This document shows, in pieces, positions 26,754-35,169 of a stretch of 64,000 nucleotides of DNA (position 1 is the first letter of the stretch; every line of letters begins with the position of its first letter). The translations under genes and the position numbers were made by a program. The notes under the pieces were generated by a model. It had not been told where the DNA came from. It saw only the letters and a list, made by a program, of their open reading frames with translations, and did not search any database. Origin of the DNA: UBA8389 sp942493385 (GTDB lineage: Bacteria; Bacteroidota; Bacteroidia; Bacteroidales; UBA1402); NCBI GenBank assembly GCA_942493385.1, contig OW818699.1:558001-622000 (forward strand), given 5' to 3'.

Positions 26754-27281
26754 TTAAAGTTCGTCTTCTTCCATGTACCAACTGGCGTAAAATTGGTAAT
26801 TGTCGGAGATGCGTTTGTTGATGGTTTGGGTCTGTTCTGGGTCGGCCATTTTAACAAATTTGGCAGGAACACCTGCCCAAATGCTGAATGGTTCTACGAT
26901 CGTATTGCTCAATACGACCGAACCGGCAGCAATAATGGCGCCCTCACCGACAACAACGTGATCGAGTACCACCGAACCCATGCCAATCAGCGCATTGTTT
27001 TCGATTTTTGCACCATGAATGGTCACATTGTGCCCGATGGATACGTTATCACCAATTTCGATGGTGGATTTTTTGTATAAGGTATGGAGAACGGATCCAT
27101 CCTGGATATTCACATTGTTTCCGATGCGGATGGAATTCACGTCGCCTCGAAGGACGGTGTTGTACCAAACGCTGCAACCGTCGCCCATGATGATGTCGCC
27201 GATGATGGTGGCGTTTTCAGCGAAAAAACACTTTGCGCCATATTGTGGAGTGAATCCACGGACTGATCTGATTAATGCCAT
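26754..27281 (-). CDS. Gamma-carbonic anhydrase family protein
   Basis: A 175-residue left-handed beta-helix protein with hexapeptide repeats (IGNNVNIQDGSVLHT, IGDNVSIGHNVTIHG, IGMGSVVLDHVVVGEGAIIAAGSVV). Histidines in SVLHT, IGHNVTIHG are placed as the three zinc ligands of gamma-class enzymes. Family members of this short YrdA/PaaY type are often only weakly active, so carbonic anhydrase activity is likely but not certain. It sits between topA and an aminopeptidase gene with its own terminator. Confidence 0.88.
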   Translation of the reverse strand: MALIRSVRGFTPQYGAKCFFAENATIIGDIIMGDGCSVWYNTVLRGDVNSIRIGNNVNIQDGSVLHTLYKKSTIEIGDNVSIGHNVTIHGAKIENNALIGMGSVVLDHVVVGEGAIIAAGSVVLSNTIVEPFSIWAGVPAKFVKMADPEQTQTINKRISDNYQFYASWYMEEDEL

Positions 27282-27305
27282 TTTTGTTACTATATATTAA
27301 GGTGT

Positions 27306-29093
27306 CTAATCTATTTTTTTTGTTTTTTCTTTTAGCCAGACAACTTCGTCGCTGGACAATTTTGGTGAGAGGGTGTCAAAAACGCGGTCATGATAGGCAT
27401 TGATCCAAACTTTTTCTTCTGGGGTGAGCATGCTCAAGTTGATGCTTTTGTGATCGAGTGGGAAAAGTGTCAAGACTTCAAAACAAAGGTAACTGCCGAA
27501 TTCGGACGTGTTTTCGTTTCGTATCAGCATGACGTTTTCCACTCGAACCCCGTATTCTCCGGTGCGGTAGATGGCGGGCTCATTGGTCAGGGTCATTCCT
27601 GCTTCCAGAATAACGGGGTTTTCATTCATGCGGACGCTGTGGGGCCCTTCGTGCACATTCAGAAAGTGACCGACACCGTGGCCAGTGCCATGCAAGTAGT
27701 TGATGTTCCGTTTCCAAATGTATTGCCTAGCCAGTACGTCGAGTTGCGTGCCACGGGTTCCGACGGGGAAAACAGCGGTCGAAAGTGCGATGACCCCTTT
27801 AAGCAGGCTGGTGTAGTCTGTTTTATAGAGTTCAGGAGTATGGTCGTACAAGGAAAACGTTCGGGTGATATCAGTAGTTCCGTCAAAATATTGACCACCT
27901 GTGTCTGCCAAAAGGATTCCATTCTTCCGAACGGGATAGGCGCTTTCGAGGCTGACTTCGTAATGAACGATGGCTCCGTGGTCCTTATAGCTGACAATAG
28001 GGCCAAAGCTGTCACTAGCATAATTGCCCTGCTGTTTGCGAAGTTCGGCAATGCGTTCGCTGATGGTCCATTCGGTGATGGTATCGTCGCCTTCAGCCAA
28101 TTGTTCCTCAAGTTCTTTCCAGAAACGGGTCAGTGCGATGCCGTCTTTAATCATGGCATTTCTGAAACCGGCAATTTCAGTCTCGTTTTTGAGCGCTTTC
28201 ATCCTGGCAACGGGTGAGGCTGCCTCAATGATGCTGTTACCGGCAGGAATGCTGCTGCAGATCTTTTGGTTGATTCTAGATTTGTCAATCAACAATCGTT
28301 GCCCATTCATCTTTTGAAGGTGGATGGGAAGATCGTCGTATTCGGCTGTATCAATTCCTGCTTCTTTCAGTTTGCTTTTCGTTTCGTCAGTCAGTTTATC
28401 AGGTTGGGTATACAACCAAGCTTTGGTTTGGTCTATAAATGCAAACCCTACACCAACTGGATTGTACTCGATGTCGCTGCCACGTAGATTAAAAACCCAG
28501 GCAATCTCATCAAGTGCGGCCAATGGCATGGCGTCTGTTCCTTTGTTTTTAAGTTCTTCACGTACCCGTACCAACTTGGATTCTACCGTTTCACCTGCGA
28601 ATTCTTCGGGGAAGAGGTATATTTCACCTTTGGGGAATTCGGGTCTGTTCGGCCAAACCACATCATATGGTTCGAACGTGGGGTCAACATGGATGTTGTT
28701 CCTGTTGAGGTATTCAGATAAGTACTGCACCTCTTTCATGGAAAACATGGAGCCATCGAGCCCAATTACACGTGCATCTTTGGAAGCAATCCACGCTTCG
28801 GGTGTAATGGTTTCAGCCAAGCTGCTTTTATACATGGTGATCCCGGAACCTTTCAATTCGGCTTCTGCTTGAAGGAAATACCTGGAGTCAACCCATAATC
28901 CGGCATCGTCCATGCCTATAACCAAGGTGCCTGCGCTGCCGGTGAATCCGGATATGTATTCCCTGAATTTCCAGCATTCAGCCGTATATTCGCTTTGATG
29001 AGGGTCGGATGTCGGGATAATGCAGGCGCTTAAACCTTTGTCTCCCATTTCCTTGCGTAAGGATGAAATTCTGTTTGGAATGGATGTGATCAT
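27306..29093 (-). CDS. Xaa-Pro aminopeptidase (M24B family)
   Basis: Removes N-terminal residues preceding proline. The 595 residues contain two creatinase N-terminal domains (about 1-300) and a C-terminal pita-bread catalytic domain with metal ligands in LLADTGGQYFDGTTDITRT (D, D), GTGHGVGHFLNVHEGP (H) and TNEPAIY and VRVENV (E, E). Length fits the large aminopeptidase P type found in Bacteroidota. The ATG at 29093 (MITSIPNRISSL) is preferred; the longer frame opens with TTG at 29120. Cytoplasmic, as no signal peptide is seen. Confidence 0.93.
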   Translation of the reverse strand: MITSIPNRISSLRKEMGDKGLSACIIPTSDPHQSEYTAECWKFREYISGFTGSAGTLVIGMDDAGLWVDSRYFLQAEAELKGSGITMYKSSLAETITPEAWIASKDARVIGLDGSMFSMKEVQYLSEYLNRNNIHVDPTFEPYDVVWPNRPEFPKGEIYLFPEEFAGETVESKLVRVREELKNKGTDAMPLAALDEIAWVFNLRGSDIEYNPVGVGFAFIDQTKAWLYTQPDKLTDETKSKLKEAGIDTAEYDDLPIHLQKMNGQRLLIDKSRINQKICSSIPAGNSIIEAASPVARMKALKNETEIAGFRNAMIKDGIALTRFWKELEEQLAEGDDTITEWTISERIAELRKQQGNYASDSFGPIVSYKDHGAIVHYEVSLESAYPVRKNGILLADTGGQYFDGTTDITRTFSLYDHTPELYKTDYTSLLKGVIALSTAVFPVGTRGTQLDVLARQYIWKRNINYLHGTGHGVGHFLNVHEGPHSVRMNENPVILEAGMTLTNEPAIYRTGEYGVRVENVMLIRNENTSEFGSYLCFEVLTLFPLDHKSINLSMLTPEEKVWINAYHDRVFDTLSPKLSSDEVVWLKEKTKKID

Positions 29094-29219
29094 AGTCGTC
29101 AATGGTAATGCTTTATGCAAAAGTAGTTTATTTTCAGTGAAATATTCGAACCAAAACGCTCTGAAATCGCCTTTTTAAGCTTCATAGGCATAATAGTGAA
29201 AAAAAGATTGGCATATTTG

Positions 29220-29250
29220 TTTGGTAAATCAAACGCTTTATCTAATTTTG
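29220..29250 (+). promoter_or_regulatory. Consensus promoter of rpsU
   Basis: TTTG at 29220-29223, a 19-base spacer, and TAATTTTG at 29243-29250: a full match to the Bacteroidota consensus. The predicted leader is about 32 bases. Confidence 0.75.
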
Positions 29251-29288
29251 CAGTCCGATTTTAAACAAACTATAAAGCATTAAAAATT

Positions 29289-29480
29289 ATGATCGTAGTT
29301 CCTATCAAAGAAGGTGAAAACATTGAAAAAGCACTGAAAAAATTCAAACGCAAATTTGAAAAGACAGGAGTTGTCAAAGAACTCAGAAGTCGTCAGGCTT
29401 TCAGCAAACCTTCTGTTGTTAAAAGAAAACAGAAGATCAAAGCTGTTTACGTACAGCAGCTTCAGCAGGTAGAAGACTAA
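29289..29480 (+). CDS. rpsU: 30S ribosomal protein S21
   Basis: A small, very basic ribosomal protein of 63 residues with the family pattern MIVVPIKEGENIEKALKKFKRKFEKTGV near the start. It binds the small subunit near the anti-Shine-Dalgarno end of 16S rRNA. In Bacteroidota bS21 has been linked to hiding that end, which fits the rarity of Shine-Dalgarno sequences in this window. A weak hairpin (CCTTCT/AGAAGG, about 29493-29510) follows. Confidence 0.95.
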   Translation: MIVVPIKEGENIEKALKKFKRKFEKTGVVKELRSRQAFSKPSVVKRKQKIKAVYVQQLQQVED

Positions 29481-29574
29481 CCGTCTTTTAATACCTTCTG
29501 AGGATAGAAGGAATAAACCTGTTTTTTATTGCTTTTCCCCGATCTATTTAGTATATTCGTTGCATCGAATCCTG

Positions 29575-30471
29575 ATGCAGCTTATGGTGTTGATCGAAGA
29601 ATTTATACAATATTTGCGGTATGAGAAGAATTATTCTACTCATACCGTTGTTGCGTATGAATGTGACCTTGCTCAATTCTTGGAATACGTTGAACATCAG
29701 TTCGGAGTGGCCGATCCAACAGTGTTGGACTCCGATATGCTCCGCTCCTGGATGGTCAGCCTTCTCGAAGGAGGAATGACTGCTCGGTCAGTGAACAGAA
29801 AACTTTCCAGCCTAAAAACATTTTGGCATTACCTTCAACGTGCCGGTACGGTTACAGCCAACCCTTTCAAGAAAGTGGTGCCGCCAAAAACGTCCAAGCC
29901 GCTGCCAGTATTTCTAAAGGAAGCAGAGATGGAGGTGCTTTTAAATGACGAGGAACTAGATGAAGACAACTTTCCTCAGGTTAGGGACAGGCTTATCATC
30001 GACTTGTTTTATTCCACAGGCATGCGTCTTTCCGAATTGATCGGCTTGACAGATGAAACACTGGATCTGAACGGCTGTACACTCAAGGTTACCGGTAAAA
30101 GAGATAAGCAGCGGCTTATCCCATTTGGACCGGAGCTGAAAGGCTCGATCAGCAAGTACATCAAGATACGGAATGAGCAGATAGAGCGTAACAGCGACCA
30201 CCTGCTGGTTCGTAATGACGGAACGCCGCTTTATCCGCAAATGGTGTATCGCATGGTGCATCAAAAGTTGACTGAGGTGGGCTCGTTGACAAAGAATAGT
30301 CCGCACGTGTTGAGGCATACGTTTGCCACGACACTGTTGAATAGAGGGGCTGAGCTGAACGCTGTCAAGGAACTCCTTGGGCACAGCAGCCTATCGGCGA
30401 CGGAAGTATATACCCATACGACCTTCGCAGAATTAAAAAAAGTGTATAAACAAGCCCATCCAAGGGCGTAA
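29575..30471 (+). CDS. Tyrosine recombinase, XerC/XerD-like
   Basis: A site-specific recombinase of about 298 residues, probably resolving chromosome dimers at dif. The N-terminal SAM-like core-binding domain spans about 1-90. The catalytic domain has arginine in STGMRLSELIGL, lysine in KVTGKRDKQR, HVLRHTFAT (H and R), GHSSLSATEVYTH with the second H and the nucleophilic tyrosine. ATG at 29575 or 29584 is likely; the frame to 29560 opens with TTG. Its place in a housekeeping operon between rpsU and hpf argues against a phage integrase. Confidence 0.92.
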   Translation: MQLMVLIEEFIQYLRYEKNYSTHTVVAYECDLAQFLEYVEHQFGVADPTVLDSDMLRSWMVSLLEGGMTARSVNRKLSSLKTFWHYLQRAGTVTANPFKKVVPPKTSKPLPVFLKEAEMEVLLNDEELDEDNFPQVRDRLIIDLFYSTGMRLSELIGLTDETLDLNGCTLKVTGKRDKQRLIPFGPELKGSISKYIKIRNEQIERNSDHLLVRNDGTPLYPQMVYRMVHQKLTEVGSLTKNSPHVLRHTFATTLLNRGAELNAVKELLGHSSLSATEVYTHTTFAELKKVYKQAHPRA

Positions 30472-30475
30472 AGAG

Positions 30476-30482
30476 AAGGAGG
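30476..30482 (+). promoter_or_regulatory. Strong Shine-Dalgarno sequence before hpf
   Basis: AAGGAGG sits 6 bases before the ATG at 30489, a textbook ribosome-binding site. Most genes in this window lack one, as is usual for Bacteroidota, so this is exceptional and settles the hpf start. Confidence 0.75.
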
Positions 30483-30488
30483 ATTTTT

Positions 30489-30788
30489 ATGGAAATCAGA
30501 ATTCAGTCCATTCATTTCGATGCCACAGTGGCATTGGAACAGTTCATTCAGAAGAAAGTTAAGAAACTAAGTCAGTTTTACGATGGCATACTGGAGGCAG
30601 AAGTGATTTTAAAAGTGATTAAACCCGAAACAGCCCTTAACAAAGAGGCACAGGTAAAGATAAAAGTATCCCATACCGAGATGTACGCTTCGAAGATAAG
30701 CGACACCTTCGAACAATCTGTCGACGATGCTGTAGAGGCCTTGCAGAAACAACTTTTGAAGTTCAAGGAAAAGAACCAACCCAAATAA
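30489..30788 (+). CDS. hpf: Ribosome hibernation-promoting factor, HPF/RaiA family
   Basis: A 99-residue short-type hibernation factor that binds the decoding and tRNA sites of idle ribosomes. The family pattern is visible in MEIRIQSIHFDATVALEQFIQKKVKKL and the basic/acidic alternation towards the end (AVEALQKQLLKFKEKNQPK). It lacks the extra dimerisation domain of long HPF. It is 17 bases after the recombinase gene and has an unusually good Shine-Dalgarno sequence. Confidence 0.93.
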   Translation: MEIRIQSIHFDATVALEQFIQKKVKKLSQFYDGILEAEVILKVIKPETALNKEAQVKIKVSHTEMYASKISDTFEQSVDDAVEALQKQLLKFKEKNQPK

Positions 30789-30804
30789 TTTTTCTGAAAA
30801 ACCC

Positions 30805-30835
30805 TTTGCGGATTCAAATTAAAGTCATACATTTG
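30805..30835 (+). promoter_or_regulatory. Consensus promoter of the tRNA-tuf operon
   Basis: TTTG at 30805-30808, a 19-base spacer, and TACATTTG at 30828-30835: a full consensus match. It should drive tRNA-Tyr, -Gly, -Thr and tuf, with a leader of about 65 bases. Confidence 0.8.
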
Positions 30836-30879
30836 CAGCCGTTTCTCCTAAAGCCTATGCAAGGGAGGGACGGCTGCGG

Positions 30880-30898
30880 TCTTCGGACCCGGTTTTTT
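30880..30898 (+). promoter_or_regulatory. Small UUCG hairpin and T-run in the leader before tRNA-Tyr
   Basis: GGTC-TTCG-GACC forms a 4-bp stem capped by a stable UUCG tetraloop, followed within a few bases by TTTTTT. It could pause or attenuate transcription of the tRNA-tuf operon or guide tRNA processing. The stem is short, so this is tentative. Confidence 0.3.
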
Positions 30899-30907
30899 AA
30901 GGTAAAA

Positions 30908-30990
30908 GGGCAGTTACCAGAGTGGCCAAATGGGGCAGACTGTAACTCTGCTAGCGTAAGCTTACGGTGGTTCGAATCCATCACTGCCCA
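30908..30990 (+). tRNA. tRNA-Tyr (anticodon GTA)
   Basis: Acceptor GGGCAGT pairs with ACTGCCC. The anticodon stem GCAGA/TCTGC encloses CTGTAAC with anticodon GTA. A long variable arm (GCTAGCGTAAGCTTAC region) identifies a class II tRNA. It is 83 nt with no encoded CCA. Confidence 0.94.
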
Positions 30991-31071
30991 CAGCAAGAAT
31001 TCCGGTAGTGTACCGGATTTTGAGCGGAATGTCGGAGGATATTCACCCTGGTGAGAAGACAACGACAAATT

Positions 31072-31144
31072 GCGGGAATAGCTCAGTTGATAGAGCATTA
31101 GCCTTCCAAGCTGAGGGTCGCGGGTTTGAGTCCCGTTTCCCGCT
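31072..31144 (+). tRNA. tRNA-Gly (anticodon TCC)
   Basis: Acceptor GCGGGAA pairs with TTCCCGC. The anticodon stem TTAGC/GCTGA encloses CTTCCAA with anticodon TCC. It is 73 nt with no encoded CCA. Confidence 0.94.
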
Positions 31145-31152
31145 CTTTTTTT

Positions 31153-31224
<72 letters not shown>

Positions 31225-31264
31225 CATAATTTATTTATTTCATTCAATTTATAATCTTTGAGTT

Positions 31265-32452
31265 ATGGCTAAAGAACATTACAACAGGAGTAAACCCCAC
31301 GTCAACATTGGGACCATCGGCCACGTTGACCACGGTAAAACGACCTTGACCGCTGCTATCACCATGGTGTTAGCCAAAAAAGGTTTTTGTGAAATCAAGT
31401 CGTTTGATCAGATCGACAACGCTCCGGAAGAAAAGGAACGTGGTATCACGATCAACACGGCTCACGTTGAGTATGAAACCGCCAATCGTCACTATGCACA
31501 CGTTGACTGTCCGGGTCACGCTGACTATGTGAAGAACATGGTTACCGGTGCTGCCCAGATGGACGGTGCTATCATTGTTGTTGCTGCTACTGACGGTCCT
31601 ATGCCTCAGACTCGCGAACACATCCTGCTCGCTCGTCAGGTAAACGTACCGAAATTGGTTGTATTCATGAACAAATGCGACTCAGTTGACGACGAAGAAA
31701 TGTTGGAACTTGTTGAAATGGAAATGCGCGATCTGCTGTCATTCTATGATTTCGACGGTGACAATACTCCTTGTATCCGCGGTTCTGCACTTGGTGCTAT
31801 GAACGGTGTGCCCGAATGGGAAGACAAGGTCATCGAACTGATGGATGCTGTTGATACTTGGATCGATCTTCCTCCCCGTGCTGTTGACAAACCTTTCTTG
31901 ATGCCTGTTGAAGACGTGTTCTCCATTACCGGTCGTGGTACTGTAGCTACAGGTCGTATTGAAACCGGTGTTATACACACTGGCGACGAAGTACAGATCA
32001 TCGGTCTTGGTGCTGAAGGCAAAAAGTCTGTTGTAACTGGTGTTGAAATGTTCCGTAAGATTTTGGACGATGGCCAAGCTGGTGACAACGTAGGTTTGTT
32101 GCTTCGTGGTATCGACAAAGAATCCATCAAACGTGGTATGGTTATCACCCACCCGGGTAAGGTAACCCCTCACACCAAAATCAAAGCTTCAGTTTATATC
32201 CTGAAGAAAGAAGAAGGTGGCCGTCACACTCCTTTCCACAACAAATACCGTCCGCAGTTCTATATCCGCACCTTGGATGTAACGGGTGAAATCACCCTTC
32301 CCGCTGGTGTTGAAATGGTTATGCCCGGTGACAACTTGGAAATCAATGTTGAATTGATCTACCCGGTAGCTTTATCAGTAGGTTTGCGTTTCGCTATCCG
32401 CGAAGGTGGACGTACGGTTGGTTCCGGTCAGATTACCGAAATTGTTGAATAA
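31265..32452 (+). CDS. tuf: Elongation factor Tu
   Basis: Delivers aminoacyl-tRNA to the ribosome. The 395 residues show the P-loop GHVDHGKT at 19-26, the switch-II DCPGHADY, the NKCD guanine motif and the two C-terminal beta-barrel domains (GRIETGVIHTGDEV, HTKIKASVYIL). It is transcribed with three upstream tRNA genes from the promoter at 30805, and a strong terminator lies just after it. Confidence 0.99.
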   Translation: MAKEHYNRSKPHVNIGTIGHVDHGKTTLTAAITMVLAKKGFCEIKSFDQIDNAPEEKERGITINTAHVEYETANRHYAHVDCPGHADYVKNMVTGAAQMDGAIIVVAATDGPMPQTREHILLARQVNVPKLVVFMNKCDSVDDEEMLELVEMEMRDLLSFYDFDGDNTPCIRGSALGAMNGVPEWEDKVIELMDAVDTWIDLPPRAVDKPFLMPVEDVFSITGRGTVATGRIETGVIHTGDEVQIIGLGAEGKKSVVTGVEMFRKILDDGQAGDNVGLLLRGIDKESIKRGMVITHPGKVTPHTKIKASVYILKKEEGGRHTPFHNKYRPQFYIRTLDVTGEITLPAGVEMVMPGDNLEINVELIYPVALSVGLRFAIREGGRTVGSGQITEIVE

Positions 32453-32468
32453 TAAGTAGTTAGTTTAT

Positions 32469-32505
32469 AAAAAAAGCTCCCACTGCAGAAGGGGGAGCTT
32501 TTTTT
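32469..32505 (+). terminator. Terminator after tuf, directly before tRNA-Trp
   Basis: AAAAAAGCTCCC pairs with GGGGGAGCTTTTTT around a loop of about 10 bases, a strong terminator that stops only 5 bases before tRNA-Trp. No full promoter fits between the two, so the downstream operon depends on read-through or on a start inside this region. Confidence 0.85.
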
Positions 32506-32510
32506 CACAC

Positions 32511-32586
32511 ACGAAAGTAGCTCAGTTGGTAGAGCATCGGTCTCCAAAACCGAGTGTCGGGAGTTCGAGCCTCTCCTTTCGTGCCA
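32511..32586 (+). tRNA. tRNA-Trp (anticodon CCA) with encoded 3' CCA
   Basis: Acceptor ACGAAAG pairs with CTTTCGT. The anticodon stem TCGGT/ACCGA encloses CTCCAAA with anticodon CCA. The discriminator G at 32583 is followed by CCA at 32584-32586; the other five tRNA genes here do not encode CCA. It lies 18 bases before secE, a common Bacteroidota arrangement. Confidence 0.93.
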
Positions 32587-32604
32587 TTAAAACCCTAGTT
32601 GAAG

Positions 32605-32811
32605 ATGAAAAAGTTTTATAACGCAGTAGTCTCTTATATTAAAGAGTCCTACACAGAGCTCGTACATAAGGTCAGTTGGCCTACAATGTCTGAGCTGAGC
32701 AATAGTGCGGTCGTTGTTTTAACAGCTTCCCTTGTTATCGCACTGATTGTTTTTGTCATCGATTCTGGTTTTGAGACCATCATGACCATTATCTACGATA
32801 AGGTACTTTAA
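32605..32811 (+). CDS. secE: Preprotein translocase subunit SecE
   Basis: A small inner-membrane clamp of the SecYEG channel, 68 residues from the ATG at 32605. The conserved cytosolic motif ELVHKVSWPTMSEL precedes a single membrane segment (VVVLTASLVIALIVFVID). A TTG at 32599 opens a slightly longer frame and is less likely. It is followed 14 bases later by nusG, the universal pairing. Confidence 0.95.
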   Translation: MKKFYNAVVSYIKESYTELVHKVSWPTMSELSNSAVVVLTASLVIALIVFVIDSGFETIMTIIYDKVL

Positions 32812-32825
32812 TCTGAAAAGAAGCA

Positions 32826-33368
32826 ATGTCTGATTTTGAAAAAAAATGGTACGTTTTACGTGCCGTGAGTGGTAAGGAAAACAAAGTGCGTGAATATCTT
32901 GAAGCAGAAATCAAGAATTCATCGCTGAGCGAGTACGTCTCTCAGGTATTGATTCCAACGGAAAAAGTCTATCAAATGCGTAACGGCAAGAAAGTGCTCA
33001 AAGAGCGTTCCTACTTGCCTGGATATGTTTTGATAGAAGCTGCTCTCGTAGGCGAAGTGGCGCACGTTCTTCGGAACACACCGAATGTCATTGGATTCCT
33101 GGGCGGAACGGACAACCCGCAAAGCCTTCGTGAATCTGAAGTGAACCGCATTTTGGGAAAAGTGGACGAACTCCAGGAAACTGGCGAAGACTTCAGCATC
33201 CCTTATTATGTCGGTGAATCCGTGAAAGTTAATCACGGTCCGTTTAGTGGCTTCAGTGCCGTCATTGAAGAAGTAAACAATGAGAAGAAAAAACTCAAGG
33301 TCATGGTGAAAATCTTCGGACGGAAAACTCCGCTCGAATTGGGTTTTATGCAAGTGGAAAAAGAATAA
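32826..33368 (+). CDS. nusG: Transcription termination/antitermination factor NusG
   Basis: Binds RNA polymerase, suppresses pausing and couples transcription with translation. The 180 residues have the N-terminal NGN domain (KKWYVLRAVSGKENKVREYLE ... SYLPGYVLIEA) and a C-terminal KOW domain (GESVKVNHGPFSGFSAVIEEV). It sits in the standard secE-nusG-rplK order. Confidence 0.97.
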   Translation: MSDFEKKWYVLRAVSGKENKVREYLEAEIKNSSLSEYVSQVLIPTEKVYQMRNGKKVLKERSYLPGYVLIEAALVGEVAHVLRNTPNVIGFLGGTDNPQSLRESEVNRILGKVDELQETGEDFSIPYYVGESVKVNHGPFSGFSAVIEEVNNEKKKLKVMVKIFGRKTPLELGFMQVEKE

Positions 33369-33434
33369 CGACAGGTTACGCGAGTGTTGTTCCTTTTCAA
33401 GAAATTCCCACAAAATTTTTAATTTTTAAAGAAA

Positions 33435-33878
33435 ATGGCTAAAGAAGTTGCTGGACAAATCAAATTGCAGATAAAGGGGGGTGCCGCAAATCCCTCCCCT
33501 CCCGTAGGACCCGCACTGGGTTCCAAGGGTGTAAACATCATGGAGTTTTGCAAGCAATTCAACGCCAGAACTCAAGACAAAGCAGGTAAAGTATTGCCTG
33601 TTGTCATTACTTACTATTCCGACAAATCTTTCGACTTTGTTGTAAAGACTCCTCCCGCAGCCATTCAGCTGATGGAAGCAGCCAAGGTTAAGGGAGGCTC
33701 TGCCGAACCTAACCGTGTTAAAGTAGCTTCAGTAACCTGGGAACAGGTTAAGGTCATCGCTGCCGACAAAATGGAAGATTTGAACTGTTTCACCGTTGAA
33801 TCCGCTATGAAACTCATAGCAGGTACGGCTCGCAGTATGGGTATCACCGTAACCGGGGTTTTCCCCGCTAACAACTAA
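33435..33878 (+). CDS. rplK: 50S ribosomal protein L11
   Basis: Binds the GTPase-associated region of 23S rRNA and supports factor binding and stringent control. The 147 residues carry the N-terminal proline-rich signature IKGGAANPSPPVGPALGSKGVNIMEFCK and the C-terminal RNA-binding part ending GTARSMGITVTG. First of four consecutive ribosomal protein genes. Confidence 0.98.
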   Translation: MAKEVAGQIKLQIKGGAANPSPPVGPALGSKGVNIMEFCKQFNARTQDKAGKVLPVVITYYSDKSFDFVVKTPPAAIQLMEAAKVKGGSAEPNRVKVASVTWEQVKVIAADKMEDLNCFTVESAMKLIAGTARSMGITVTGVFPANN

Positions 33879-33890
33879 TCTTCAATTGAA

Positions 33891-34589
33891 ATGAGTAAAC
33901 TGACAAAAAAACAGAAGTTGGCTTTTGAGAAAATTGAAGCTGGAAGGAATTACACATTGAAAGAAGCAACCGTTTTGGTTAAGGAAATCACTTCCACCAA
34001 ATTTGATTCTTCCGTTGATGTGGATGTTCGTCTCGGTGTGGATCCCCGTAAAGCCAACCAAATGGTACGTGGCGTTGTGTCACTACCCCACGGTACAGGG
34101 AAAGAAGTACGAGTGCTGGTATTGTGTACTCCCGATAAAGAAGCTGAGGCTACAGAAGCCGGAGCTGATCATGTTGGTCTCGATGAATATATTGAGAAAA
34201 TAAAAGGTGGCTGGACGGACATCGACGTGATTATCACGATGCCCGCCATCATGGGTAAAATCGGTGCTTTGGGTCGTGTTTTGGGTCCTCGTGGCCTGAT
34301 GCCGAATCCTAAAAGCGGAACGGTTACCATGGAAGTCGGTAAAGCAGTTAAGGAAGTAAAACAAGGTAAGATTGACTTCAAGGTGGACAAGACAGGTATT
34401 GTACATGCGTCCGTTGGAAAAGTTTCTTTCACCCCGGAACAGATTCTTGGCAATGCCAAAGAATTCATTTCCATGCTGATGAAATTGAAACCCTCTGCCG
34501 CAAAAGGTACTTATGTCAAGAGCATTTATCTTTCAAGTACAATGAGTCCGGGTATCAAAATTGATCCCAAATCCGTTGAGGAAAACTAA
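33891..34589 (+). CDS. rplA: 50S ribosomal protein L1
   Basis: Builds the L1 stalk that moves with exit-site tRNA, and in many bacteria represses its own operon. The 232 residues include LGVDPRKANQMVRGVVSLPHGTG and the signature GKIGALGRVLGPRGLMPNPKSGTV. It follows rplK by 12 bases. Confidence 0.98.
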   Translation: MSKLTKKQKLAFEKIEAGRNYTLKEATVLVKEITSTKFDSSVDVDVRLGVDPRKANQMVRGVVSLPHGTGKEVRVLVLCTPDKEAEATEAGADHVGLDEYIEKIKGGWTDIDVIITMPAIMGKIGALGRVLGPRGLMPNPKSGTVTMEVGKAVKEVKQGKIDFKVDKTGIVHASVGKVSFTPEQILGNAKEFISMLMKLKPSAAKGTYVKSIYLSSTMSPGIKIDPKSVEEN

Positions 34590-34602
34590 TCAAATTTGAA
34601 TT

Positions 34603-35124
34603 ATGAAGAAGGAAGATAAAAGCACCGTAATCGGGCAGATTGCTGCAACGGTTGGAGAATATGGAAGCTTCTACCTCACTGATATCACTGCAATGAATGC
34701 AGCGACCACCAGTGCGCTCAGAAGACTCTGTTTCAGCCAAGGCATCAAGCTCGTGGTCGTAAAGAATACCTTGCTTGCAAAGGCTTTGGAAAGCCTTGAT
34801 ACAGATTTTAGCGAGTTGAATGGCGTATTGAAAGGAAACACCGCAATGATGTTTTCCGCTTCAGCCAATGCACCTGCTAAACTGATCAAGCAATTTTCAA
34901 AAGGAAAGAATGTTCCTGCCTTGAAAGCTGCATACGTAGAAGAAAGTTTCTATATCGGTCCTGACCAGTTGGAAGCACTGATTCACATCAAAAGCAAAAA
35001 CGAACTCATCGGAGATGTTATTGCTTTGCTGCAATCACCTGCTAAAAACGTGGTATCTGCCCTCCAAAGCGGAGGTACCATTCTCCACGGCGTTTTGAAA
35101 ACGCTGGGTGAAAGAGAAAACTAA
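34603..35124 (+). CDS. rplJ: 50S ribosomal protein L10
   Basis: Anchors L7/L12 dimers on the ribosome. The 173 residues begin MKKEDKSTVIGQIAATVGEYGSFYLTDITAM and include VVVKNTLLAKAL, typical of L10. Only 13 bases separate it from rplA, so the long regulatory leader that precedes rplJ in E. coli is absent here. Confidence 0.97.
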   Translation: MKKEDKSTVIGQIAATVGEYGSFYLTDITAMNAATTSALRRLCFSQGIKLVVVKNTLLAKALESLDTDFSELNGVLKGNTAMMFSASANAPAKLIKQFSKGKNVPALKAAYVEESFYIGPDQLEALIHIKSKNELIGDVIALLQSPAKNVVSALQSGGTILHGVLKTLGEREN

Positions 35125-35169
35125 TTACAACAAACCAAGTAACAATAACAATTTTAATACATACAAAAA

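Noticed and set aside
29575..30471. Xer recombinase as a phage or element integrase
   Set aside because: No attachment-site repeats or phage genes are nearby and the gene is embedded between rpsU and hpf.
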